Below are positions 1 to 10,367 of a stretch of 64,000 nt of DNA, one piece after another. Made by a program: the position numbers and the translations under genes. This DNA is from JAZKDW01 sp040387375. Lineage in GTDB: Bacteria > Pseudomonadota > Gammaproteobacteria > Burkholderiales > Burkholderiaceae_D. Within the stretch, counting starts at the first letter, position 1. Each line of letters opens with the position of its first letter. Under the pieces are notes generated by a model. That model did not search any database, was not told where the DNA came from, and saw only the letters and a list, made by a program, of their open reading frames with translations. The stretch is from positions 194,856 through 258,855 of the forward strand of contig JAZKDW010000024.1 in assembly GCA_040387375.1 (NCBI GenBank), in the 5' to 3' direction.

Positions 1-386
1 TCTCGGACCGCAACGACTGGCTAGGCAAGCCGGTGCAGACCGGTGAACGCATCATCTTGCTGGCCGATCCGGACAAGGTCCAGATCGCCATCGACCTGCC
101 GGTCGACGACGCCCTCAACCTCGGGCTCGGCGCTGCCGCCATGCTGTACCTGAACGTCGCTCCGCTGGGGGCGATAGCCGGGACACTGACGCAGTCGAGT
201 TATGAGCCGGTGCTGACGAGCGAGGGTGTGGTGGCCTATCAGCTCAAGGCCGACCTGGACGCCGGGCAGCCGGTCCCACGTATCGGCCTCAAGGGCACGG
301 CGAAGCTGTACGGCGGCTGGGCCCCGCTGATCTACCATGTACTGCGCAAGCCGCTGGCTGTGGTGCGGCGCACTGTCGGCATTTAA
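1..386 (+). CDS. HlyD-type membrane fusion / periplasmic adaptor protein, C-terminal part
   Basis: The frame is open from the window edge (first complete codon at 3) to TAA at 384-386, so only the last 127 residues are visible and the start lies outside. The visible part reads as the barrel and membrane-proximal end of an adaptor: 'GERIILLADPDKVQIAIDLP' followed by alternating hydrophobic strands, then a basic C-terminus 'LRKPLAVVRRTVGI'. Such proteins link an inner-membrane transporter or peptidase to the outer envelope. The partner gene is probably upstream, outside the window. The family call is from strand pattern and memory of the family only; a clear catalytic or binding motif is not expected here. 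Confidence 0.6.
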   Translation, partial: SDRNDWLGKPVQTGERIILLADPDKVQIAIDLPVDDALNLGLGAAAMLYLNVAPLGAIAGTLTQSSYEPVLTSEGVVAYQLKADLDAGQPVPRIGLKGTAKLYGGWAPLIYHVLRKPLAVVRRTVGI

Positions 387-549
387 ATACTCCATCAAGC
401 TTGTGCGCGGCCCTCGATTTTTCCGAAACACCAAGATCATGAACTTTACGGGGATATCCGCTTCCCATGTTCTTTTATTGGACTCATGCACTTGTAGAGC
501 AGGATAGATATCGCAAGATAGAGAATAATATATAAACCATCAGCACACG

Positions 550-3252
550 ATGGCAGCGTCCGTGCGGAACATTGCAGCTTATCTCGTCGATACGCGGAGG
601 AAACCTGGTACCTTCCGGGATCATTTTTTCTCCGTATTGGTGTGGCCGATTGGCGCGCTGATCCTGGCAATTGCCGGATGGAGCCTGCTACTCGCGCATC
701 TGGCCTTCGAGCAGCGGAACGCTGAGACCGCCGCCCTGAAACACGCAGGCGATCTGGCGAGAAATTACGCTGACCACATCACTCGCACGACTGAAGCCAT
801 CGATCAGATTACCCTGTATGTCAGTTACGCCTGGGAAGCATCTGGCGGCAAGATGCGCCTGGAGAAAATAAGGGAAATCGGGGTATTCCCGCCCTCCTCC
901 ATCCTCAATGTCACTATCTTTGACCGCAATGGCTTGTCGCTGACGAGCACGGTTGCAAACCGAAAAAATATATCCATCGCCGACCAGCCGTTTTTTCAGA
1001 CGTTTAAAAAAATCCAGCAAACCACTCTCGATGTCGGAGCGCTTACACAGTCCCGGGTATCGAACAGGATTGTCATACCCTTTTCCCGCAAGCTGACTGA
1101 CCGTACCGGCAACTTTGATGGCGCGATCGTGGTGGCGGTTGTGCCCGCCTACTTCACCGAAAGCTATGACGAATCAACGCTGGGCAAGAATGGATTCCTG
1201 GGCGTTGCCGGGCCGGACGGTTTGTTGAAAGTGACACGCACAGGGCAAAAGGTGTATCCGCCTGGGACGTCGATTCTCACCTCTATTCCCAAATTCACCT
1301 TCAAAAGCGGCAGCATGCTGATGGATGGCGAACAGTGGTTTGTCGACCGGAAAAGCCGTTATGTCGGTTGGTCGGAATCCTCGGTTTATCCCCTCGTCGC
1401 AATGGCTGGAGTGGATTTGCAGACGACACTTTTACCCAGTCGGGTAGCGCGCGAAACAACCATAAATTACGCGATCGGCGCCACGCTCGCACTCTTTGTT
1501 TTCACCTGCATCGCCATGATGTTGTCGCTGCACCTTGCATGGAGAAAGCATGAACTGGAGTCTGCTCAGGCAACCTATCGTGTCGCCACGGAAGGGGGCA
1601 ATGAAGGCTTTTATATTGTCCGTCCTCTATACGGGGGGCACGGGGAGATCGACGATTTCGAGGTCATTGACAGCAATCATCGCGGTGCGGAACTGCTCAG
1701 GCAGCGGCGCGAAGAACTGATCGGAATAAAAATATCGCATTTGTATGCAAGTGCAAATCCTGCGCGCCTGATAGAGATGTTGCATCACGCGCTGGAGCAT
1801 GGTTCCTATGAAGCTGATAGTGAAGTGCCGGCCGAAAGTCCGCTGACGCCCCGCTGGGTGCATGTCAAGATAGTGCGCGCCAACAGCGATCTCGCGGTGA
1901 CCCTGCGTGACGTCACGGAAGCGAAGGCGCACGTTGATGAACTGGAACGGCGCAGCAATGCAGATACCCTGACCGGGCTTCCAAATCGCAACTGGGTGCA
2001 TGCCTATCTGCCCGAGGCGGTCAGGCATGCCGGGCAAAATGGCTTGATGCTGGCGGTGCTGTTCATTGACCTCGATGGATTCAAGGCGGTCAATGATTCC
2101 GCGGGTCACGCTGCCGGCGACGAACTGCTGCGTATTGCCGGCGTGCGCCTGACAGATGCAACGCGGCCGCATGATCATGTGGTGCGGCTGGGCGGTGACG
2201 AGTTTCTGGTTATTCTCGAACAGATTTTGCACAAGGCCGAGGCCGCGCACGTCGCCGAGCGCATTCGGCACGCGTTCCGCGAAAATTTCCGTCTTTTCCA
2301 GAGTGTACATTCGGTCGGTGCGTCGATCGGCATCAGCGTCTATCCGTCGGATGGCGCCGATGCCGATACCCTGTTGAGAAATGCGGATGTCGCCATGTAC
2401 TCGGTCAAGGCAGGTGGCAAGGGCGGTTATCATTTTTATGATCAGCGCTTCTACGACGCGCTGCGCGTCCGCATGGAAAAAGAAGCGGAATTGAATCAGG
2501 CGGTAGAACATGACCAGTTCATCATGTATTACCAGCCACGCGTAGATCTTCTCAGCGGCAGGATATCGAGCATGGAAGCGCTGGTACGCTGGATCCATCC
2601 AGTCAAGGGTCTGCTTGAGCCGCGTGAATTCATTGCGCTGGCCGAAGAGACCGGCCTGATCCTGGCCTTGGGAGAACTGGTGATCGATAAGGTCTGCGCC
2701 CAACTGGCATTGTGGTCCCGGCAAGACCAGGAAATGGTGCCGGTGTCGATCAATGTTTCACCGCGCCAGTTCAACGAGGTGGATGTTTCCAAAATTCTCT
2801 CGGCGGCGTTCCTGAAGCACGATTTTGATCACAGGCTGGTCGAAATCGAACTGACGGAATCGTCGATGATGGGAGACACTCAGACGGTCATCAACACCCT
2901 CGCGGCAATCCGGAAGATGGGCATCAAGCTGCTGGTCGACGATTTCGGCACCGGCTACTCATCGCTGTCGCAATTGCAGAGGCTGGATTTTGATGTGCTC
3001 AAGGTCGATCGTGCATTCACCGCCGAGATTGACAGCACACAACGCGGCACCGTTTTTTTCAAGGCCATCATCACCATGGCGCATGCGCTCGACATGCGTG
3101 TAGTGGCGGAAGGTGTTGAGAATATCGAGCAGATAAAAATACTCAAGATGCTCGAGTGCGACGAGGTGCAAGGATTTTATATCTCCAGACCGATGCCGCC
3201 ATTGGACCGGCAGCCGCTATTGCCCAGGTGGTTTTTTCCATCGACAACGTAG
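550..3252 (+). CDS. Membrane GGDEF-EAL cyclic-di-GMP protein with periplasmic sensor and PAS-like domain
   Basis: The 900-residue protein has a membrane segment near residues 30-50, a periplasmic Cache-like sensor of about 250 residues, a second membrane segment near 308-330, a PAS-like region (about 340-455), a GGDEF domain and an EAL domain. The GGDEF motif is intact at 548-552 (RLGGDEF), so diguanylate cyclase activity is possible. The EAL motif is intact at 676-678 and DDFGTGYSS is present near 797, so phosphodiesterase activity is also possible. Which activity dominates cannot be read from sequence. The ATG at 550 has no strong ribosome site in front of it; it is chosen because it precedes the first membrane helix. 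Confidence 0.93.
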   Translation: MAASVRNIAAYLVDTRRKPGTFRDHFFSVLVWPIGALILAIAGWSLLLAHLAFEQRNAETAALKHAGDLARNYADHITRTTEAIDQITLYVSYAWEASGGKMRLEKIREIGVFPPSSILNVTIFDRNGLSLTSTVANRKNISIADQPFFQTFKKIQQTTLDVGALTQSRVSNRIVIPFSRKLTDRTGNFDGAIVVAVVPAYFTESYDESTLGKNGFLGVAGPDGLLKVTRTGQKVYPPGTSILTSIPKFTFKSGSMLMDGEQWFVDRKSRYVGWSESSVYPLVAMAGVDLQTTLLPSRVARETTINYAIGATLALFVFTCIAMMLSLHLAWRKHELESAQATYRVATEGGNEGFYIVRPLYGGHGEIDDFEVIDSNHRGAELLRQRREELIGIKISHLYASANPARLIEMLHHALEHGSYEADSEVPAESPLTPRWVHVKIVRANSDLAVTLRDVTEAKAHVDELERRSNADTLTGLPNRNWVHAYLPEAVRHAGQNGLMLAVLFIDLDGFKAVNDSAGHAAGDELLRIAGVRLTDATRPHDHVVRLGGDEFLVILEQILHKAEAAHVAERIRHAFRENFRLFQSVHSVGASIGISVYPSDGADADTLLRNADVAMYSVKAGGKGGYHFYDQRFYDALRVRMEKEAELNQAVEHDQFIMYYQPRVDLLSGRISSMEALVRWIHPVKGLLEPREFIALAEETGLILALGELVIDKVCAQLALWSRQDQEMVPVSINVSPRQFNEVDVSKILSAAFLKHDFDHRLVEIELTESSMMGDTQTVINTLAAIRKMGIKLLVDDFGTGYSSLSQLQRLDFDVLKVDRAFTAEIDSTQRGTVFFKAIITMAHALDMRVVAEGVENIEQIKILKMLECDEVQGFYISRPMPPLDRQPLLPRWFFPSTT

Positions 3253-3330
3253 CGCTTAGGTGCCAGAATCAGGCACTTTCCCACTTCCGCATCCAGCGAA
3301 CCCGAAGCAGTACCGCTGCGCCGACCCGCC

Positions 3331-3753
3331 ATGACTATAGCTATCTCCTGCGGCACCCTTGTCATCAATGGCAAAGGGCAGATTCTTCTGTGCCACGTAA
3401 CAGGTACCAGCCACTGGGATATTCCCAAGGGCATGCAGGATCCGGGAGAGTCGACCCTGGAAGCGGCCAGGCGGGAAATGCAGGAGGAAGCCGGGATTAC
3501 GTTTGACGAGGCGCTGTTCGAGGACATCGGCGAGTTCGACTATCGGCGGGATAAACGCCTGCACCTGTACAAGGTGGTCGTGCCGGATGATTTCGATAAC
3601 CTCGACCATCTTGTCTGCACCAGCCACTTTCCGCATCACATCACCGGCAAGGACACGCCTGAGGTCGATGGTTTCTGCTGGGCTGACAGGGCTGATATCA
3701 GGACCATGTGCTGGCCGCGCATGGCTGAGCGGCTGCTGTCGCTGGATTGGTAA
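3331..3753 (+). CDS. Nudix hydrolase
   Basis: This 140-residue protein carries a perfect Nudix box at residues 34-56: G34, then E40, then R48-E49, E52-E53 and G55, spaced as G-x5-E-x7-RE-U-x-EE-x-G-U. The family hydrolyses a nucleoside diphosphate linked to another moiety, using Mg2+ held by the box glutamates; the substrate cannot be predicted. The end of the upstream c-di-GMP gene is 78 bp away on the same strand, so co-transcription is possible. The size is typical for a stand-alone Nudix protein and the ATG start lies directly before the first beta strand. Confidence 0.92.
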   Translation: MTIAISCGTLVINGKGQILLCHVTGTSHWDIPKGMQDPGESTLEAARREMQEEAGITFDEALFEDIGEFDYRRDKRLHLYKVVVPDDFDNLDHLVCTSHFPHHITGKDTPEVDGFCWADRADIRTMCWPRMAERLLSLDW

Positions 3754-4105
3754 GCCGGCATTGCCGAAAGGCGCTGCGCCTTTTCCGCTTGTGCTGTCCC
3801 GATTCTGACATCCTCACCAGCGTCATTCCCGCGCAGGCGCTACAGCGATTGGACATGCGTTGCAAAGATATGGGTACAAGTTAGCTCCTCCCGGAGAACG
3901 TGAGTGTCGGCACCTTAAGTTTGCGCAAAGCAAGAATTTCCAAGCAATTTGACCAGACGCAGTGTATAACTGGTTTTTATCAGATTGTAACCTTCATTTA
4001 CAAATAGTCTGCCATCTGATCATTTTCGGCAAACCCGGAATGAGGCGAAGCATGCTGGCCGTCGAGCAGAGCCCAGCCAAAGGCGCCGTTATCTAAGGAT
4101 GTAGA
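3754..4105. other. Intergenic region with a decayed REP half-site
   Basis: This 352-bp gap lies between the Nudix gene and the MHYT gene. At 3821-3839 it contains the left half of the REP-like palindrome found elsewhere in the window (CGTCATTCCCGCGCAGGCG), but the right half is lost. The last 20 bp hold the ribosome site AAGGA at about 4096 for the next gene. I see no other gene or structured element. Confidence 0.5.
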
Positions 4106-6202
4106 ATGAATCTTCTTTTCCTCGCGCCGACTTACGATGCGCGTCTGGTCACGTTGTCGGTGATCGTTGCCATCTTCGCTTCCTTTATCGCGCTCGACCT
4201 TGCGCGGCGTGTGCACAATGCTGATGCTGCTACCGCGCGGCTCTGGCTCGCCGGTGGTTCGGTCGCAATGGGCACCGGCATCTGGTCGATGCACTTCGTC
4301 GCCATGCTGGCGTTCTCGCTGCCGATTCAACTGGGCTATGATTTTTTCATTACCTTCCTGTCCTGGGTTGCGGCAGTCGGCGTATCGTCGATCGCATTGG
4401 CAATTGCCAGCCAGCGCAAGGAGAACTGGAAGCATGTTGCAATGGGCGGCATTGCGATGGGAGCGGGCATCTGCATCATGCATTACACAGGCATGTACGC
4501 GATGCAAATGGAGCCGGGAATCGAATGGCATCATGGCTGGTTGTTGATTTCCGTAGTGATTGCCGTTGTTGCCTCGTTCGCCTCACTGCAAATCTTTTTC
4601 TGGCTGCGCGACCGCAAGCGCCGCAGTCGTCTGGCATGGCAGGCGATTGCGGCGATTGTCATGGGTTTGGCCATCGCAGGCATGCACTACAGCGGCATGC
4701 AAGCCGCCAACTTCCCCTTGGGCAGTATCTGTCGGGCTGCAAGCGCGCTCGACAATACCTGGTTCGCAGTGCTGATCGGGGGCGCAACCATCAGCATGCT
4801 GGCCATAACCCTGGTTACGTCAACGCTCGATGCGCGCCTGCAGTCGCGAACGGCAACGCTGGCATCATCGCTCAAGGAAGCCAACACCGAGTTGCAGCGC
4901 ATTGCCTTTCTCGACGGACTGACACAATTGCCGAACCGGATGTTGCTCTCCGATCGCCTCGAACAGGCAATTGCCCGCTCGCGCCGTGACGGACACCTCA
5001 TCGCACTCCTGTTCATCGATCTCGACGGTTTCAAGACAGTCAACGATTCGCTTGGTCATCAGGCCGGGGACTTCGTCCTGAAAACGATCGCTGCCCGCCT
5101 GAGCGACATCGTCCGCGCCTCCGAAACGGTCGCGCGTATCGGCGGTGATGAATTTGTCGTGCTGGTTGAAATCGTTGAAGACCGCGCCGGACTGGCAATG
5201 CTGGCGCAACGCATCGAAGGAACGGTGAGTCTGCCGCTGTTATGGAATGGCCATGAGATTCAGTTGTCCGCATCGATCGGCATCGCCGTGTTTCCGGACG
5301 ATGCCAACGAAGAGCAACAACTGCTGGCGTGTGCCGACGCGGCGATGTATGCGGCAAAGGCGGCGGGAAAAAATTCGCACCGTTTCCACGATTCCGCTAC
5401 CACTATCAGCGCTGCCGGACTGATGGCCGATCTGCGCGATCTGCGGCAGGCACTCGAACGGTCCGAGTTTGAACTGTTCTACCAGCCAAAAATGGCGGGC
5501 GACGGCACAAACATGCTCGGTGTTGAAGCGCTGATCCGGTGGCGACACCCGGTGCGCGGTCTGGTTGCGCCCAATGACTTCATTCCCATTGCCGAACGTT
5601 TTGGCCTGATCGTCCCGATCGGAACCTGGGTGATCGACGAAGCCTGTCGGCAGATGCGGGTATGGCTTGATCGTGGGTGGGTCATTCCGGTGGCGGTCAA
5701 TCTCGCAGTCCAGCAACTTCGCCAACCGGAACTGCTCGAACAGATCGAAGCGGCGCTTGCAAGGCACCGTATTGAACCGCGTCAACTCACACTCGAACTG
5801 ACCGAGTCAGGCGCAATGGACGATGCCCAGCAGACGCTCGAGCTACTCAATCGCTTGCATGGCCTCGGCGTCAAGATCGCCATCGACGACTTCGGCACTG
5901 GTTACTCAAGTCTGTCCTATCTGCGCCGCTTCTGCGTCAACGAGTTGAAAATCGACAGCTCATTCGTCAGGGATGTCGGGCATAGCGAGGATGCCCGTTC
6001 GATCGTCACCGCCGTAGTCAACCTCGCCCACTCGCTGAACTTGCGTGTGGTTGCCGAAGGAATTGAAACGAATGAACAACGTGACTATTTGTCAGGCATG
6101 AACTGCGATGAGCTGCAAGGTTATCTCTTTTCGCGTCCATTGCCTGCCAATGAACTGGAGAAGCGGTTGTTGGCAAGGGTTTTCGAAGTTAACGCTTCCT
6201 GA
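4106..6202 (+). CDS. MHYT-GGDEF-EAL cyclic-di-GMP protein
   Basis: The 698-residue protein starts with a seven-helix MHYT sensor. Its three signature repeats are visible: SMHF at 61-64, MHYT at 125-128 and MHYS at 193-196. In this family the motifs are proposed to bind a metal and sense a diatomic gas such as O2, CO or NO. The sensor is followed by a GGDEF domain with the motif intact at 346-350 and an EAL domain with the motif intact at 474-476, plus DDFGTGYSSLSYLRR. Both c-di-GMP synthesis and breakdown are therefore possible. AAGGA about 10 bases before the ATG supports the start. It is the second dual-domain c-di-GMP protein within 6 kb; the two share architecture in the output half only. 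Confidence 0.95.
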   Translation: MNLLFLAPTYDARLVTLSVIVAIFASFIALDLARRVHNADAATARLWLAGGSVAMGTGIWSMHFVAMLAFSLPIQLGYDFFITFLSWVAAVGVSSIALAIASQRKENWKHVAMGGIAMGAGICIMHYTGMYAMQMEPGIEWHHGWLLISVVIAVVASFASLQIFFWLRDRKRRSRLAWQAIAAIVMGLAIAGMHYSGMQAANFPLGSICRAASALDNTWFAVLIGGATISMLAITLVTSTLDARLQSRTATLASSLKEANTELQRIAFLDGLTQLPNRMLLSDRLEQAIARSRRDGHLIALLFIDLDGFKTVNDSLGHQAGDFVLKTIAARLSDIVRASETVARIGGDEFVVLVEIVEDRAGLAMLAQRIEGTVSLPLLWNGHEIQLSASIGIAVFPDDANEEQQLLACADAAMYAAKAAGKNSHRFHDSATTISAAGLMADLRDLRQALERSEFELFYQPKMAGDGTNMLGVEALIRWRHPVRGLVAPNDFIPIAERFGLIVPIGTWVIDEACRQMRVWLDRGWVIPVAVNLAVQQLRQPELLEQIEAALARHRIEPRQLTLELTESGAMDDAQQTLELLNRLHGLGVKIAIDDFGTGYSSLSYLRRFCVNELKIDSSFVRDVGHSEDARSIVTAVVNLAHSLNLRVVAEGIETNEQRDYLSGMNCDELQGYLFSRPLPANELEKRLLARVFEVNAS

Positions 6203-6359
6203 CTCGAACAATATCGATGCATCCCAGGCGCCCGCATTAAACAATTGCAGGCACGATCTGCTTGAGGCGTTGTAGACTCCGATAGCGGTCCGCCAGCACT
6301 GCAAGTATTTTTGTTGCCATCTTGTCTAACAAACATCCGCGGCCCACTCTTCCAATCAA

Positions 6360-7517
6360 TTGACGATTACATTTACATTGCCGACATCACCACTCGTTTC
6401 CCGCCTTCAGCAAGCTGCAATCCCTCTGCTTTTCATCTTGCTTGGTGTCGTCTATGCGACCTGGGCCGCCCGCATTCCATCGATTCGCGATGCGTTGCAA
6501 CTGAATGCCGCGCAACTCGGACTGGTGCTGCTGGGCGGCGGCGTCGGCGCGGTGGCGTCGTTCCCGATCGCCGCCGGCCTGGTGCATCATCGCGGCGCGC
6601 GGCATGCCGCATGGTATGCCGGACTGGCGCTACTGCTGGTGCTGCCATGCCTGGCGCTGGCGCCAGGCATGGCCTGGCTGATCGTAGCAATGCTGGGGCT
6701 GGGCGCGGCGTCGAGCTGCTTCGACGTGGCGATCAATGCGCTCGGGGCCGAGGCAGAGAATACCGCCGGCCGTTCCATCATGTCGCTGCTGCATGCGTGG
6801 TTCAGCGTCGGTGCGCTGGCCGGGGCCTTGCTCGGCAGCGTGATGGCGGGCGCGGGCGTGACGCCGCTGCTGCATTTCAGTCTGATCGCCATTTTCCTGG
6901 CGCCAGTGTTATGGGTTGCGTATCACGGACTGCCGCCCGACGGTGGCGTCGAACCCACCGCTGGCGCCAAACCTTTTGCGATACCGCACGGACCTCTGGT
7001 GGTATTGGGCGTGATTGGGTTCTGCGGTGCGATGGCCGAAGGGTCGATCGCCGACTGGAGCGGTATCTTCATGAAAGACCAGCTTGGCGCCGGTGATGCG
7101 GTAACGCCGCTGGCGTTTGCCGCGTTCGCGGCGCTGATGCTGGTGGCGCGGCTGGTGTGCGATCGACTCAAGGATCGTTTCGGCGCGCGCCGTGTGGTGG
7201 CCGTCGGTGCGCTGATGGCGGCGGGCGGCACATTCATCGCCGTGCTGGCGCTGAACGTACCGCTGACAATCGCCGGTTTTGCGCTGACCGGCGCCGGATT
7301 GGCGGCCGTATTTCCATTCGTCTTCAGCGCCGCCGGCCGCCATGGACCGACGGCGCTGGCAGGTGTCGCCACGCTGAGTTACAGCGGCAGCCTGATCGGC
7401 CCGCCGGTGATCGGTTTTCTGGCACATGGCTGGGGCATGCGCGCGGCATTCGCCGCCATCGGTTTGCTGGGTGTAATAATTGCCGTTGCGGCGAGCCGCG
7501 CGAGGTGGCTGGAATAA
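6360..7517 (+). CDS. MFS permease, YbjJ-like
   Basis: The 385-residue protein is hydrophobic throughout and fits about twelve membrane helices. 'YATWAARIPSIRDAL' close to the N-terminus, followed by 'GLVLLGGGVGAVASFPIAAG', resembles the YbjJ/fucose-permease-like branch of the major facilitator superfamily, for which substrates are mostly unknown. The frame begins with TTG at 6360 and no good ribosome site is visible, so the exact start is uncertain; the first membrane helix begins about 20 residues later, so little of the protein can be missing. Neighbours give no substrate clue. Confidence 0.8.
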   Translation: MTITFTLPTSPLVSRLQQAAIPLLFILLGVVYATWAARIPSIRDALQLNAAQLGLVLLGGGVGAVASFPIAAGLVHHRGARHAAWYAGLALLLVLPCLALAPGMAWLIVAMLGLGAASSCFDVAINALGAEAENTAGRSIMSLLHAWFSVGALAGALLGSVMAGAGVTPLLHFSLIAIFLAPVLWVAYHGLPPDGGVEPTAGAKPFAIPHGPLVVLGVIGFCGAMAEGSIADWSGIFMKDQLGAGDAVTPLAFAAFAALMLVARLVCDRLKDRFGARRVVAVGALMAAGGTFIAVLALNVPLTIAGFALTGAGLAAVFPFVFSAAGRHGPTALAGVATLSYSGSLIGPPVIGFLAHGWGMRAAFAAIGLLGVIIAVAASRARWLE

Positions 7518-7584
7518 ACATGGCGATGCGAGCGCGTTGCGCCGAACAGGATTATGATTTCATGCTCGCGCATACGGGCTCGTC

Positions 7585-10287
7585 ATGGACAAGCATTATC
7601 TGAATCCGCTTTTCTTGCCGCAATCAATCGTGCTGTTCGCGGGAAACGCGGCAGCAACCGATGTGGAGTCATCCGAGGCCGGCAATACGCAGGAAAGGCA
7701 CGCCAGGCTGATTGTCCACCATCTTCGCGACGGCGGTTTCGCCGGCACCGTCACCACGCTCGACATTGGCACCAGCGGCACCCTGGGTGAACTGGCGCAA
7801 TCGCATTATGACCTGGCGATCATCGCGTTGCCGGACGAGCAAATCAGGGCAGCGCTGGAAGTCGCCGGCCGGCTCCAATGCAAGGCAGCAATGATCATTT
7901 CCAGCGGCATCGATGCGTCGCTGGCGGCATCGCTGCATGCAATCGCTACCGAGCACGGCATTCATTTGCTGGGCCCCAACAGCCTGGGATTCCAGCGGCC
8001 CGGGCAAGGGCTCAATGCCAGCGTGCTGGGCCCGCTGGCCAATGCCGGTTCGCTGGCCCTGGTGTCGCAATCGGGCGCGCTTTGTACGTCGATCCTGGAC
8101 TGGGCCGGCAGGAATGGTGTAGGCTTTTCGACGGTGGTGTCGCTGGGTCCGAACACCGCAATCGATCTCGCCGATGTGCTTGATTTCCTGACGGCCGACA
8201 GCAAAACGCAGAGCATCGTCGTCTATCTGGAAGGTATACGCAATGCCAGGCGCTTCATGAGTGCGCTGCGCGCCGCCGCAATCGGCAAGCCCGTGATCGT
8301 GCTGAAAGCCGGCCGCAAGCCGGCTGGCTCCAAAGCGGCGCTCACCCATTCCGGCGCCATCGTCGGCAGCGATGAAGTGTTTGACGCTGCGCTGCGGCGT
8401 GCCGGCGCAGTGCGCGTCGCCACATTCGTGCAACTTTTTTCAGCGGCAAAATGCCTGAGTTCACGTTATCTGCCGGTCGGCAAACGGCTTGCCGTCATCA
8501 CCAACGGCGGCGGTCCGGGCGTGCTGGCGGCAGACCGCGCCAATGAACTCAAGCTTGAACTGGCGGCGCTGCCGGCGGCAACGGTGGCCGAACTGGCGCC
8601 GCAGCTGTCGCCCGACGCCGTGCTTGAGGACCTGATCGATCTGGCGGAGGATGCCAATGCCGGGCATTACCGCGCCGCCATTTCGGCTTGCGCCGCCAGC
8701 AAGGATGTCGACGGCATCCTCGCCATCCTGTCGCCCAAGCCGGAAGTCGACGCGATCGCGATCGCGCAAACGGTGGCGGAATTGCAGGCGGGCGGCGGCA
8801 AACCGCTCATCACCTGCTGGATGGGGGAAATGCAAGTGGCGCAGGGGCGCGTGATCCTGAACGAAGCCGGCATTCCCACCTTCCGCACGCCGGAAGCCGC
8901 GGTCGATGCCTTCAGCAATATCGCGTCATTCCACCAGAACCAGCAACTGCTGCAGCAGACCCCGCCACCCTTGTCGGCACTGGCCAAGCCGGACCTCGAA
9001 GGCGCCCGCATCCTGGTGGAAAGCGTGCTGGCCGAGCGCCGCAAGGTGCTGACCGAAATGGAATCGAAAGCGCTTTTGTCGGCCTTCCACATCCCCGTGA
9101 CCAGGACCATCCTCGCGCATACGGCAACCGAGGCAATGCTGATCGCCAACCAGCTCGGCTACCCGGTCGCGCTCAAGATCGACTCGGCCGACATACCCCA
9201 CAAATCCGATGTGCGCGGCGTTGCGCTCAATGTCCAGAACACCGCGGCGGTGCGCGACACCTGGCAGGAGATGATGGCCGAAGTCAGCCGCCTGCGGCCC
9301 GACGCCAGCATCAATGGCATTACCGTGCAGAACATGGCCGGCAAGCCGGATGGCCGCGAACTGTACATCGGCATCACCACCGACGCGCTGTTCGGCCCGG
9401 TGATTTCCTTCGGCGCCGGCGGCAGGATGATCGAGCTGATCGACGACCGCGCGGTGGAACTGCCGCCGCTCAACCGCTTTATTGCGCAACGCCTGATTGA
9501 CCGCGTGCGCTCGGCCGGCACGCTTGGCATCTGGCGCGGTGCGCCCCCGGCCGACCGCGACGCGCTGGAGCAGATCCTGCTGCGCGTATCCGAAATGGTG
9601 TGCGCGCTGCCGCAGCTGCGCGAGATGGACATCAACCCGGTGATCGTGGATGCCGGCGGCGCGCTGGTTGTCGATGCGCGCTTCGTGATCGAGCAGGCGC
9701 CGGCGGACATCGGCAACTACAGCCGGCTGGCGATCCTGCCCTATCCTTCGGAGTACGAGAAGGAATGGCTGATGCCCGGCGGCCGTCCATATGTCGTTAG
9801 GCCGATCCAGCCGGGTGATGCCGGCATGCTGCAGGATTTTGTGCACAAGCTGTCGCCGGAAAGCCGCTACTTCCGCTTTGCCTCCACCTTGCGCGAGCTT
9901 TCCACGAGCATGCTGGCGCGCTTCACGTTGATCGACTACGACCGCGAAATGGCGCTGGTGGCGATCTATCCGGAGCGCCGCGCCGCGCCCGGTCGCGAGA
10001 CGCCGGATGAGGATCGCATCATTGCCGTTTCGCGCTACATTACCAATCCGGATCGCAGCAGCGCTGAATTTTCATTGGCGGTAGCCGATGAATTCGGCGG
10101 CCAGGGTGTCGGCTCGCGCATGATGTTGTCGCTCATGGATATCGCACGCAGCAAAGGACTTTCCACAATAGAAGGATTGGTCCTGTCGAGAAACGCCAAC
10201 ATGCTCAGGCTGATGTCTGCGCTCGGGTTTTCCGTGCAGCCATATCCCGATGATCCCGACTTCCGCCTCTGCTCGAGGCAATTGTAA
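7585..10287 (+). CDS. Pat-like fused acyl-CoA synthetase (NDP-forming) domain and GNAT acetyltransferase
   Basis: The 900-residue protein has the domain order of the bacterial lysine acetyltransferase Pat/YfiQ: CoA-binding Rossmann domain (about 1-135), succinyl-CoA-synthetase-like domains (about 150-460), ATP-grasp domain (about 490-700, with 'GYPVALKIDSADIPHKSDV'), and a C-terminal GNAT domain (about 735-890, with 'ADEFGGQGVGSRMM' as the acetyl-CoA loop). Known Pat proteins of about 890 residues acetylate metabolic enzymes such as acetyl-CoA synthetase. Length and order agree. A true acyl-CoA synthetase fused to GNAT cannot be excluded. ATG at 7585 gives a start just before the CoA-binding domain. 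Confidence 0.88.
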   Translation: MDKHYLNPLFLPQSIVLFAGNAAATDVESSEAGNTQERHARLIVHHLRDGGFAGTVTTLDIGTSGTLGELAQSHYDLAIIALPDEQIRAALEVAGRLQCKAAMIISSGIDASLAASLHAIATEHGIHLLGPNSLGFQRPGQGLNASVLGPLANAGSLALVSQSGALCTSILDWAGRNGVGFSTVVSLGPNTAIDLADVLDFLTADSKTQSIVVYLEGIRNARRFMSALRAAAIGKPVIVLKAGRKPAGSKAALTHSGAIVGSDEVFDAALRRAGAVRVATFVQLFSAAKCLSSRYLPVGKRLAVITNGGGPGVLAADRANELKLELAALPAATVAELAPQLSPDAVLEDLIDLAEDANAGHYRAAISACAASKDVDGILAILSPKPEVDAIAIAQTVAELQAGGGKPLITCWMGEMQVAQGRVILNEAGIPTFRTPEAAVDAFSNIASFHQNQQLLQQTPPPLSALAKPDLEGARILVESVLAERRKVLTEMESKALLSAFHIPVTRTILAHTATEAMLIANQLGYPVALKIDSADIPHKSDVRGVALNVQNTAAVRDTWQEMMAEVSRLRPDASINGITVQNMAGKPDGRELYIGITTDALFGPVISFGAGGRMIELIDDRAVELPPLNRFIAQRLIDRVRSAGTLGIWRGAPPADRDALEQILLRVSEMVCALPQLREMDINPVIVDAGGALVVDARFVIEQAPADIGNYSRLAILPYPSEYEKEWLMPGGRPYVVRPIQPGDAGMLQDFVHKLSPESRYFRFASTLRELSTSMLARFTLIDYDREMALVAIYPERRAAPGRETPDEDRIIAVSRYITNPDRSSAEFSLAVADEFGGQGVGSRMMLSLMDIARSKGLSTIEGLVLSRNANMLRLMSALGFSVQPYPDDPDFRLCSRQL

Positions 10288-10367
10288 GGTCGTTCTAATT
10301 GCATGAAAATTGCTTTGTTTTTTGATGGCATAGCGGTTCGCACCCGTTGAGGATTGCCGCAATCATC

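Noticed and set aside
1627..2724. 365-codon open frame on the minus strand
   Set aside because: Antisense of the GGDEF-EAL gene; no recognisable domain and no ribosome site.
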